Source of the DNA: CAJXOW01 sp964421495
Lineage (GTDB): Bacteria; Bacteroidota; Rhodothermia; Balneolales; Balneolaceae
Assembly: GCA_964421495.1 (NCBI GenBank)
Contig: CAYQXO010000108.1
Location: 1 to 8,909, forward strand
Direction: 5' to 3'
Length of the DNA stretch: 8,909 nt
The translations under genes were made by a program, and so were the position numbers. This document shows positions 1 to 6,204 of this stretch, in pieces. How positions within the stretch are numbered: the stretch's first letter is position 1; each line of letters begins with the position of its first letter. Below the pieces are notes generated by a model that saw nothing but the letters and a program-made list of their open reading frames with translations, made no database searches and was not told the DNA's origin.

Positions 1-151
1 CACCGGGGCGGACGGCCGTTCCGAGAACTAAAAATTTTTCGAACAGTTCCCGGTAACAGGTAAAAAGTATGAATCTCCCGGCGACTAAAGCTAATCCAGC
101 AAAGCCGTTAGAAAAAATTTTCAATCGAAGGAGCGGCCGTCCGCCCCGGTG
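1..151. repeat. Long GC-rich inverted repeat with inner AT stem; candidate structured RNA or MITE-like element
   Basis: Bases 1-22 are the reverse complement of 130-151 at 21 of 22 positions. The exception (T19 against G133) would be a G-U pair in a plus-strand RNA. Inside lies a second complementary pair, 30-44 against 107-121 (13 of 15 pairs), separated from the outer stem by a near-symmetric internal loop (7 against 8 nt) and closing a loop of about 62 nt. The whole would fold as a rod of about 150 nt. No uridine tract follows the right arm, so it is not a simple terminator. It does not resemble the SRP, tmRNA or RNase P motifs I know. The left arm begins at base 1, so the repeat may extend outside the window. 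Alternatives are a non-autonomous transposable element with terminal inverted repeats, or a fold-back artefact at a contig end. The inverted repeat itself is certain; its nature is not. Confidence 0.6.
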
Positions 152-201
152 ACCCATGGCTGCCCCGGATATGCCCCCTCCGTCCTTTTTTCCGTCCGGA
201 C

Positions 202-231
202 TTGCACTTTTTGGAAGAGATGAGTTAGATT
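202..231 (+). promoter_or_regulatory. Possible promoter of the DUF819 gene
   Basis: TTGCAC at 202-207 and TAGATT at 226-231 are separated by 18 bp and sit about 30 bp before the ATG at 262. They resemble sigma-70-type -35 and -10 boxes imperfectly. The bases before the ATG are AT-rich with no Shine-Dalgarno sequence. The call rests on pattern only. Confidence 0.25.
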
Positions 232-261
232 ATGCCACTCTTTAATTAAAATAAAATCAAT

Positions 262-1515
262 ATGAGCCCGCTATTAAGTTCACCGGTATTTACCAATGAT
301 GCCGTGGTATTCGGTATCTTGATGCTGCTGCTTGCCGCCATATTCGTTACGGCCAACAGCGACCGCCCGTTCTGGCAAAAGTTCTACACCTACATTCCCT
401 CCCTGCTGCTTTGCTATTTTTTACCATCCATACTCAACTCGGCGGGACTCATTTCGGGAGAAGAGTCTCAACTCTACTTTGTAGCCTCCCGCTACATGCT
501 CCCTGCCAGCCTCGTTTTATTGACCATTTCCATTGACTTGAAAGGCATCATAAACCTGGGACCCAAAGCTATTATTATGTTTGTAGCCGGTACCGTCGGC
601 ATCGTTATCGGCGGTCCCATTTCCATCCTGACGGTCAGTTATTTCGCCCCGGAAATTGTCGGAGGAACCGGGCCGGACGCGGTATGGCGGGGACTATCCA
701 CGGTTGCCGGGAGTTGGATTGGCGGCGGCGCCAATCAAACGGCCATGTACGAAGTGTTTAAACCATCGGATGACCTGTTTTCCGCGATGATTACCGTCGA
801 CGTTATCGTCGCCAATATCTGGATGGCTTTTCTGTTATACGGAGCGGGCGTATCCGACCGACTTGACCGGTGGTTTAACGCAGATGCCTCTGCCATTGTC
901 GACGTACGCAAAAAAATTGAAGAGTATCGAAAAAGCATCGCCCAGATTCCCAGCTTGAAAGACACCATGACGGTTATGGCCGTCGGATTTGGCGTGACGG
1001 CGGTGGGTCATATTCTGGCCGATTTCATCGCTCCGCTGATCCAGGAGCAGGCTCCCTATTTGAGTAGATTCAGCTTAACCTCTCCCTTCTTCTGGATTAT
1101 CGTGGTAGCAACCACCGGGGGACTGCTGCTCTCCTTCACCCGTGCCCGAAAACTGGAAGGCGTGGGAGCTTCACGCATGGGAAGCCTGCTGCTGTACATC
1201 CTGGTGGCGACCATCGGTATGAAGATGAATGTACTGGCCATTTTCGAAAGTCCGGGTCTGTTTCTCGTCGGCTTCTGCTGGATGCTGATTCACGTTTTCA
1301 TTCTTTTTGTCGTGGCCAAAACAATTAATGCGCCCTTCTTCTTTATCGCGGTGGGCAGCCAGGCAAACGTAGGCGGGGCCGCATCAGCGCCCATTGTTGC
1401 TTCCGCGTTTCACCCGGCTCTCGCTCCCGTTGGAGTCTTGCTGGCCGTCCTGGGATACGCACTTGGAACCTATGCAGCCTGGTTTACCGGAATACTTATG
1501 CAATTAGTGAGCTAG
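262..1515 (+). CDS. DUF819 family polytopic membrane protein
   Basis: This 417-residue protein is almost entirely hydrophobic, with about ten likely membrane segments (approximately residues 12-31, 43-63, 78-95, 101-128, 172-195, 235-260, 276-292, 307-325, 331-352 and 385-413). Two glycine-rich signature stretches fit the DUF819 (YjcL-like) family: GGGANQTAM near 154-162, and SQANVGGAASAP near 366-377, followed by GVLLAVLGYALGTY near 401-414. The two similar Gly/Asn motifs suggest an internal duplication typical of secondary transporters. A charged cytoplasmic-looking loop lies near 199-233. The substrate is unknown; members are annotated only as putative permeases. The length fits the family, and the ATG is the natural start because the first membrane helix begins at about residue 12. 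A 75-bp gap separates it from the next plus-strand gene. Confidence 0.88.
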   Translation: MSPLLSSPVFTNDAVVFGILMLLLAAIFVTANSDRPFWQKFYTYIPSLLLCYFLPSILNSAGLISGEESQLYFVASRYMLPASLVLLTISIDLKGIINLGPKAIIMFVAGTVGIVIGGPISILTVSYFAPEIVGGTGPDAVWRGLSTVAGSWIGGGANQTAMYEVFKPSDDLFSAMITVDVIVANIWMAFLLYGAGVSDRLDRWFNADASAIVDVRKKIEEYRKSIAQIPSLKDTMTVMAVGFGVTAVGHILADFIAPLIQEQAPYLSRFSLTSPFFWIIVVATTGGLLLSFTRARKLEGVGASRMGSLLLYILVATIGMKMNVLAIFESPGLFLVGFCWMLIHVFILFVVAKTINAPFFFIAVGSQANVGGAASAPIVASAFHPALAPVGVLLAVLGYALGTYAAWFTGILMQLVS

Positions 1516-1590
1516 CACGGCCCGTTTTTTAATGTGCGGACCATCCATCTATAAAATACCATACATAGCCCAAACATCCCCGGGTATCCA

Positions 1591-2094
1591 ATGAAATCGT
1601 TCCCTTACAAACTCGCTTATTTATACTGGTTTATTCCCTTGTTTTTCCTGGCGCTGACCCTCCATCAAGCGGCAGTCTACCAGGGAATCAAAACCACTTA
1701 TAAAGAGGGAACCAGTTATACGGCGAAAGTATTGGAATTTGATACCAAACAGATCGTCACCCAGACCAGCAGCTACGCGGTACTGGAGTTCGATACCAAA
1801 GAGGGAGAAACCATCCGGCGAAAACTTTCGCTGCCGGTTGAAATTTCCGGTAAAATCTCTGAAAGCAGGATTATCCCGGTCCGCTATCACCCGGACAGTT
1901 TTCAGGAGATCATTATAATCGCGGCATACGATGCACATACGAGTATGACGCTTGCCAATATTGCGATGGCTGTCTTTGCATTGCTGGCCACCTCGATTCT
2001 GGGTTGGGGAGTCACCCGCTGGATCCGTTCAAAAACCAGCCGAAACGCACCCAGAAAACTGATCATTGAAAACATCAATACGCCTCAAATTTAA
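1591..2094 (+). CDS. DUF3592-like two-helix membrane protein
   Basis: This 167-residue protein has one hydrophobic helix near each end (about 7-29 and 119-141) flanking a beta-rich soluble domain at about 41-112. The soluble part has a run of alternating hydrophobic and polar strands ending in IPVRYHPDSFQE. This resembles the 'V-V-Y-P-x-x-P/F' end of DUF3592 domains, which are small barrel-like domains exposed on one face of the membrane. The basic tail (RSKTSRNAPRK, about 146-156) after the second helix suggests a cytoplasmic C-terminus, so the beta domain would be outside. No enzymatic residues are visible and the function is unknown. Its TAA stop overlaps the ATG of the next gene by one base (TAATG), so the two are probably translationally coupled. 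A TATAAA at 1550-1555 could be a -10 box, but no convincing -35 accompanies it. Confidence 0.75.
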   Translation: MKSFPYKLAYLYWFIPLFFLALTLHQAAVYQGIKTTYKEGTSYTAKVLEFDTKQIVTQTSSYAVLEFDTKEGETIRRKLSLPVEISGKISESRIIPVRYHPDSFQEIIIIAAYDAHTSMTLANIAMAVFALLATSILGWGVTRWIRSKTSRNAPRKLIIENINTPQI

Positions 2095-2840
2095 TGTCCG
2101 ATTCCTCCACCCCCGGTACGCTGTACCTCATCCCCGTCACGCTGGGAAAAACCCCGGAAAACAACACCATGCCCGAATACGTCCTCGACATTATACGGAA
2201 GCTCGAGGTTTTGATCGTGGAAAACGTGAAGACGGCCCGTCATTTTTTGCAGTGGGTAGGCGATACCGTACCGGACTACGAAATCGAATTTCTGCTATTG
2301 AATAAAAATACGTCGCCGGAAGAAGCGGCATCCTTTCTGGATCCCCTGTTGGAGGGGAAAGACGTGGGACTCATGTCAGAAGCCGGCACGCCCGTTATTG
2401 CGGATCCCGGCTCCTCCGTTATCAAACATGCCCATGAACGTGAGATTCCCGTTGTGCCTCTTACAGGTCCTTCATCCATTTTCCTGGCCCTCATGGCTTC
2501 CGGCTATAATGGACAGCAATTCACTTTTACCGGGTACCTGCCCATTGAGAAGGAAGAAAGACGGTCGCGGCTGCTATCCCTGGAAAAAGAATCGCATCAA
2601 AAAGAACGAACCATTCTTTTCATGGAAACTCCACACCGCAACACCGAGTTAATGGCGACCGTCATCCAAACCTGTTCCCCGCACACCTATTTTTGTGTTG
2701 CGGCAAATTTGACCCTCCCCGACGAGTTTATTCGATCTCGTCAAATCAGACAGTGGAAAAAACTGGAAGAGCTTCCCAACCTGGATAAACAACCTGCCAT
2801 TTTTTTAATTCATGCCGGAGATCCCGCCAAAACCCGTTAA
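2094..2840 (+). CDS. SAM-dependent methyltransferase, tetrapyrrole-methylase fold (RsmI/YraL-like)
   Basis: This 248-residue protein carries the landmarks of the RsmI branch of the tetrapyrrole methylase superfamily: GTLYLIP (8-14), MSEAGTPVIADPG (94-106, the SAM-binding loop), PLTGPSSIFLALMASG (122-137), FTGYLP (145-150) and FMETPHR (176-182). True RsmI 2'-O-methylates C1402 of 16S rRNA. This protein lacks the usual TPIGNL segment after the first strand (it reads VTLGKTPENN instead) and ends early, without the C-terminal helical extension. It therefore matches the shorter RsmI-like paralogue seen in Bacteroidota rather than RsmI itself. Substrate specificity (rRNA or another target) is inferred only loosely. 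Its ATG overlaps the stop of the upstream membrane-protein gene by one base, indicating coupled translation. It converges on the next gene across about 80 bp with no obvious terminator. Confidence 0.88.
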   Translation: MSDSSTPGTLYLIPVTLGKTPENNTMPEYVLDIIRKLEVLIVENVKTARHFLQWVGDTVPDYEIEFLLLNKNTSPEEAASFLDPLLEGKDVGLMSEAGTPVIADPGSSVIKHAHEREIPVVPLTGPSSIFLALMASGYNGQQFTFTGYLPIEKEERRSRLLSLEKESHQKERTILFMETPHRNTELMATVIQTCSPHTYFCVAANLTLPDEFIRSRQIRQWKKLEELPNLDKQPAIFLIHAGDPAKTR

Positions 2841-2920
2841 AGAACTGCCGCCGGACTTTCATAGCGCTCTTACAATGTAGTCGTAATGGAAAATACGTAC
2901 CTGCTCCCGTACTAATGTAA

Positions 2921-3655
2921 TCAGCGATCAGCACAGATAATCATATTCGGGGTTAACAGAACCTCCGACATACTCCTTCCCTGGACAAAAAAGATGAATT
3001 TGGAGCATGCATATACGATCCGGTATCCCCATTTCCGAACTCCACCTCTGAATCCATCGCGAATCGACCACGGCTCCGGATAGACTTTTACCTCGGAAAA
3101 GTCCATCGATCGGAATAGCTGTAAAGCCGATGAGCCGTTCAAGAGCGTTCCATGAGTAAAATCCCCATAGCCATAGGTCGCCCCAAATGGAGCGTCCATA
3201 TTGGGAGTGCGTGCAATTAGTCGGCCTCCCTCCCCCAACGAAGTTCTCAACAACTCAATTAGTTCAACCACCTCCGATTTGGTAAAGTGCTCGATTAAAT
3301 CAAGGGCTATGATCACATCCCAGCTCTGTTCTTTTGAGAGGAAATTAAACAGGTTGGCCTGTTGAACATTCGTTACTCCAATCCGCCTCGCCTGCTCCAC
3401 CTGTTCCGCACTTATGTCAATGCCCTCGATCCGGTTATATCCCTGTTCCGACAAAAAATGGAGCAAACTGCCGTATCCACATCCCAGATCCAGGATGCGG
3501 GTTTCCCGATCCGCCGGTAAATACGGCAGAATAACGTTTTTGTAGCTTTGTTGATCACTGTGCAGTTTATCCCACAGTCCTACCTCTCCACGACCGGCCT
3601 GATCAGTATAGTATCGATTGTAAAACTTGTCACGATAGTCATTTGATGTGTCCAT
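2921..3655 (-). CDS. Class I SAM-dependent methyltransferase
   Basis: The protein is 244 residues counted from ATG at 3655-3653. A GTG at 3667 would add four residues and cannot be excluded. The Rossmann methyltransferase core is plain: motif I ILDLGCGYG (about 54-62), the acidic end of strand 2 in EGIDIS (about 77-82), and DVIIALDLIEHF (about 113-124) for strand 4. A Gly-Gly turn and strand 5 follow (GEGGRLIARTPN). A hydrophobic, amphipathic segment near the C-terminus (about 209-226, containing YACSKFIFFVQG) could touch the membrane. The overall plan resembles methyltransferases of lipid or surface-glycan pathways, but no glycan genes are nearby, so the substrate is open. It is a single gene facing opposite to both flanking plus-strand genes and is preceded by an unusually AT-rich spacer, which could mean independent regulation or acquisition. 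Confidence 0.85.
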   Translation of the reverse strand: MDTSNDYRDKFYNRYYTDQAGRGEVGLWDKLHSDQQSYKNVILPYLPADRETRILDLGCGYGSLLHFLSEQGYNRIEGIDISAEQVEQARRIGVTNVQQANLFNFLSKEQSWDVIIALDLIEHFTKSEVVELIELLRTSLGEGGRLIARTPNMDAPFGATYGYGDFTHGTLLNGSSALQLFRSMDFSEVKVYPEPWSIRDGFRGGVRKWGYRIVYACSKFIFFVQGRSMSEVLLTPNMIICADR

Positions 3656-3899
3656 ACCATTTTCCACTTAACTTCAGAAATATATTTACACCCATTTTAC
3701 AGATTTTGAGAATTATTCTTTTAATAATTCCCCTGATAAAATAACCAAACCTATATTTTATAATTATTCAGACTTCTTAATCCGTTTTACCGTATTTTCA
3801 TTGTATATACCCACAATCTCATATAATTTTTATTAGTAATTTTAAGATTTCTTATTAAATAGTATAGTAATTCGCATAACATAGAAAAGTTTTTATCTA

Positions 3900-3970
3900 C
3901 TATTCACAAATCATTTTTGATTTAGTTAAATTTAACTATTTTTATGTAAATGTGGATAATATGTTGATAA
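3900..3970. promoter_or_regulatory. Cluster of DnaA-box-like sites
   Basis: TGTGGATAA at 3951-3959 is an exact reverse-oriented DnaA box (TTATCCACA). TGTTGATAA at 3962-3970 is the same orientation with one mismatch and starts 11 bp later, one helical turn away. CTATTCACA at 3900-3908 is a forward box (TTATNCACA) with one mismatch. A weaker 7-of-9 site, TTATCTACT, overlaps it at 3893-3901. The flanking sequence to the left is strongly AT-rich. One perfect 9-mer is expected by chance only rarely in 9 kb, but AT-rich context raises the odds of the imperfect ones. Confidence 0.45.
3923..3938. repeat. 16-bp perfect palindrome, candidate operator
   Basis: TAGTTAAATTTAACTA is identical to its own reverse complement over 16 bp and the symmetry stops at the next base on each side. 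It lies about 118 bp before the amidase start and between two DnaA-like boxes. Uninterrupted dyads of this size are typical of homodimeric repressor sites. In such AT-rich DNA a chance origin is possible. Confidence 0.5.
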
Positions 3971-4056
3971 TTGGCAGTTTGGCTTTGTCTTCCACGTCAG
4001 ATTGCCGCCTTTTTTTCTGCATCTGTGTTAATGTAACTAAATAACCCTTATAGGCA

Positions 4057-5337
4057 ATGCAACGACTTATTTTCGTATCGGGTTTGTTATTCTTGTTATG
4101 CGGAATGGCTTATGGTCAGGCGGGATTGGAACGCGTAACAACGAGTCCCACAAGTAGCGGCGACGGCTACGTCGTACGGTTTCACACCTCCCCGGCCGTC
4201 GACTCATTCAAGGTCCGTCAACCCACGCCCGACCTGGTTCAATTGTCCATGCATGCTGAAAATTTGGATACGAGCGATGTTTATGTACCATCCCTGGACA
4301 AACCATTCGACAATATAAGCGTGCATCAAATACCCGGCGGAATCGGGGTGGACATCTACCTCAGCCAGGGGACTCAACTGGTGGCCGAAGCTTATCCTGA
4401 TGGCAGCAGCAGTCATTTACTGGTAGGGTTGAAAAAAGCCTCGATGGAACGGCTGAACCGGATTACGAAAGAGGTTCAGTCCATTATATGGTCGCGCTAC
4501 GCTATTTCTGAAAATAATGGTACAGATCCCTTACGTATAGGAAATTCATCAAACGAATCCGGTGAATTTGAACTCAGTGAATCGTATTACAAAGCTAAAG
4601 ATAAACTTAAATTTGATGTGGTGGTCATCGATCCGGGCCACGGGGGACGTGATCCCGGGAGCATCGGGTATAAAAATACCAAAGAAAAAAATATTACACT
4701 CGATATAGCTCTGAAACTGGGAGACTACATCAAGGAACACTTACCTGACGTCAAAGTGGTCTATACCCGGAAATCGGATAAATTTGTCGGACTGGAGGAA
4801 CGAGGGCATATCGCCAATGAGGCGGAAGGCGACCTCTTTGTTTCACTACACTGCAATGCATTCAGGAAAAGAAGTATCTACGGCAGTGAAGTCTACTTCC
4901 TGGGTCTCCATAAAAGTGAGTCGGCTTTTCGTGTTATGAAACGAGAGAACAGCGTTATCAAGATGGAGGAGGGAACCGATAAAAAAAGCCGGCTGACCGA
5001 GAACGAACTCCTGATATACGAATTGGCGAATAGCGGTTACATGGCTACGAGTGAAAAAATTGCCGGTATGGTGGAGCATCAATTCAACAACCGGGCCAAG
5101 CGTCACTCACGAGGCGTAAAGCAAGCCGGATTCATCGTCTTATACCATGCTTCGATGCCTGCTATACTGTCGGAACTCGGGTTTATCTCAAATCCTTCGG
5201 AACAACGATTTCTGACTAGCGATTACGGAAAGGCCATTATGGCCTCCGCCCTNNNNNNNNNNTCCGCCCTGTTTCGGGCCATTCGAAACTACAAAGAGCA
5301 ATATGAAAAAGGACAAAACCTGACCTCCACCAATTAG
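4057..5337 (+). CDS. N-acetylmuramoyl-L-alanine amidase (Amidase_3), secreted
   Basis: This zinc hydrolase cleaves the bond between N-acetylmuramic acid and L-alanine in peptidoglycan. A signal peptide occupies about residues 1-20 (hydrophobic core ending AYGQ). Residues about 24-128 form a beta-rich region resembling an AMIN-type envelope-targeting domain. The catalytic Amidase_3 domain starts at about 187. Zinc ligands are H195 in DPGHGG, E210 in TKEKNI (15 residues on, as in AmiC) and H265 in SLHCNA; the catalytic glutamate is E373 in LSELGFISNP. Between H265 and E373 an insert (about 289-330, rich in charged residues) may be the regulatory helix that blocks the active site in Ami-type enzymes. 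A 10-N gap at 5253-5262 falls near the C-terminus; the frame is kept, and the true protein is probably about 420 residues. It is probably a cell-separation amidase, exported to the periplasm. Confidence 0.93.
   Translation: MQRLIFVSGLLFLLCGMAYGQAGLERVTTSPTSSGDGYVVRFHTSPAVDSFKVRQPTPDLVQLSMHAENLDTSDVYVPSLDKPFDNISVHQIPGGIGVDIYLSQGTQLVAEAYPDGSSSHLLVGLKKASMERLNRITKEVQSIIWSRYAISENNGTDPLRIGNSSNESGEFELSESYYKAKDKLKFDVVVIDPGHGGRDPGSIGYKNTKEKNITLDIALKLGDYIKEHLPDVKVVYTRKSDKFVGLEERGHIANEAEGDLFVSLHCNAFRKRSIYGSEVYFLGLHKSESAFRVMKRENSVIKMEEGTDKKSRLTENELLIYELANSGYMATSEKIAGMVEHQFNNRAKRHSRGVKQAGFIVLYHASMPAILSELGFISNPSEQRFLTSDYGKAIMASAXXXXSALFRAIRNYKEQYEKGQNLTSTN
5253..5262. other. Assembly gap (10 N) flanked by identical 8-mers
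   Basis: Ten undetermined bases interrupt the amidase gene. The eight bases on the left (5245-5252) and on the right (5263-5270) are both TCCGCCCT. This is what an unmerged short overlap between two contigs looks like. Removing the Ns and one copy deletes 18 nt and keeps the frame, giving MASALFRAIRNYKEQY, a natural Amidase_3 C-terminal helix. Confidence 0.85.
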
Positions 5338-5361
5338 TCAGTCCGGGGGAACCTGCGTAAC

Positions 5362-6105
5362 TTACCCGTCCGTCTCACCTTCTTTACTCAATTCCCCGAA
5401 AATGAAATCCATTCCCCGAAATACAAGCAAACGATCCGAAGTCATCGGGCGATCGACGTATTTACGCAGCACATCGATATCTCCGCCCGTTAACAGGATA
5501 TCGTAATCCCCCATCTTGTCATACCGGTCCAAAGCTGACTCAATTCCGTCTACAAAACTCCCCGTAATGCCCCACTGGAGACATTCACGGGTTGATTTCC
5601 CCGGCCAGTCATCCGGCAGTTCACGCCTTACGGAAGGCAGTTCCGGGGTAAACTGCTGCAAACTCTTTTCCAACATACTCAGCCCCGGCATAATAACTCC
5701 CCCCTGGAATACGCCCTCCCGGTCAATATAATCCACGGTACAAGCCGTCCCCCCGTCAATAATGACACAGGCGTTTTGGTGAACATGCCAGGCCCCGATA
5801 CCGGCTAACAAACGATCAATTCCAAGCGTATCGACACTCTTATAATTGACAAACTTCTCGGGAATATCGTGTGTGCGGATCCGGAAATTTATTTCCTGTC
5901 CCAGTCCCTCACTCAATGCTTTCGCAGCCCGATCCACCACACTCGCGATTATATACCGATCGAATTCTTGTCGCAAATCGGCCAGCCACTCCAACACGGT
6001 AAGCATGCTATCGTGTTCAAACACCGCGGGTTCAACCCACTCCCCCTCAGAGCGATAGCTTATTTTGATCGTTGAATTACCGATATCAAAATATAAATTA
6101 TCCAT
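5362..6105 (-). CDS. coaX: Type III pantothenate kinase
   Basis: CoaX phosphorylates pantothenate with ATP, the first step of coenzyme A synthesis, in the cytoplasm. The 247-residue length fits the family. The ASKHA-fold motifs are in order: DIGNST (7-12, phosphate loop 1), VDTLGIDRLL (91-100) containing the probable catalytic base D97 in the GxDR motif, IIDGGTACTVD (115-125, phosphate loop 2), GGVIMPGL (135-142) and LLTGGD (204-209). Type III enzymes are not feedback-inhibited by CoA, unlike CoaA, and need a monovalent cation. The ATG is well placed because the first strand begins at once (MDNLYFDIGN), and there is no Shine-Dalgarno sequence before it. It converges on the amidase gene across 24 bp without a visible terminator and diverges from the SDR gene. 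The BirA protein that is often encoded next to coaX is not present here. Confidence 0.95.
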   Translation of the reverse strand: MDNLYFDIGNSTIKISYRSEGEWVEPAVFEHDSMLTVLEWLADLRQEFDRYIIASVVDRAAKALSEGLGQEINFRIRTHDIPEKFVNYKSVDTLGIDRLLAGIGAWHVHQNACVIIDGGTACTVDYIDREGVFQGGVIMPGLSMLEKSLQQFTPELPSVRRELPDDWPGKSTRECLQWGITGSFVDGIESALDRYDKMGDYDILLTGGDIDVLRKYVDRPMTSDRLLVFRGMDFIFGELSKEGETDG

Positions 6106-6139
6106 TAAACCGGGAATTAATTAACTTTTAAAATTGCTC

Positions 6140-6145
6140 ATTATA
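6140..6145 (-). promoter_or_regulatory. -10 box of a probable coaX promoter
   Basis: On the minus strand this reads TATAAT, an exact -10 hexamer, ending 34 bp before the coaX ATG. The sequence about 17 bp upstream (TTTATC) is a poor -35. The surrounding 99-bp spacer is AT-rich and is the only non-coding DNA upstream of coaX, which supports a promoter here. Confidence 0.35.
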
Positions 6146-6170
6146 TGTGAATGTGGACGCTGATAAATAT

Positions 6171-6198
6171 TTGCGAACTTTTATAACCAAGGTATTAT
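6171..6198 (+). promoter_or_regulatory. Possible promoter of the SDR gene
   Basis: TTGCGA at 6171-6176 and TATTAT at 6193-6198 are 16 bp apart. A transcript would start around 6205, which is the A of the ATG, so the mRNA would be leaderless. No Shine-Dalgarno sequence precedes the ATG, in agreement with that. An alternative Bacteroidota-like -7 element, AATATTTG at 6166-6173, matches TAnnTTTG at all but its first base. Confidence 0.3.
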
Positions 6199-6204
6199 AA
6201 CACT

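Larger units (their letters stand above)
3656..4056. other. Very AT-rich divergent intergenic region
   Basis: No plausible gene lies in these 401 bases between the minus-strand methyltransferase and the plus-strand amidase. Counting 3721-3960 gives 50 G/C in 240 bases (about 21%), far below the roughly half-GC coding regions on either side. It must hold the promoters of both divergent genes. On the minus strand TAGGTTTG (complement of 3746-3753) matches the Bacteroidota TAnnTTTG -7 element, but no matching upstream TTTG element is seen. The right part (3900-3970) has a cluster of DnaA-box-like 9-mers and a perfect palindrome. AT-rich duplex next to DnaA boxes is the layout of a replication origin, but also occurs at DnaA-regulated promoters and at random in AT-rich spacers. 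Confidence 0.7.

Noticed and set aside
1..151. Integron attC site, SRP RNA, tmRNA or a known riboswitch at the left inverted repeat
   Set aside because: There is no RYYYAAC/GTTRRRY core pair at the ends, no SRP GNAR loop, no tag-peptide frame with tRNA-like ends, and no riboswitch core that I recognise.
130..200. Intrinsic terminator formed by the right arm and the T-run at 185-191
   Set aside because: The GC-rich stem ends at 151 and about 34 bases separate it from the T-run; no hairpin directly precedes the Ts.
2066..2652. Plus-strand frames overlapping the RsmI-like gene
   Set aside because: They are other-frame shadows; the translations are low-complexity (His/Arg/Pro-rich) and lack domain motifs, while the methylase frame carries all family motifs.
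2841..2920. Bidirectional terminator between the convergent methyltransferase genes
   Set aside because: I found no GC-rich stem followed by a T-tract on either strand; only a GTAC repeat with no extended pairing.
5253..5262. Frameshift or pseudogene in the amidase caused by the N run
   Set aside because: The frame is the same on both sides, and collapsing the flanking 8-mer repeat also keeps it; all catalytic residues are present.
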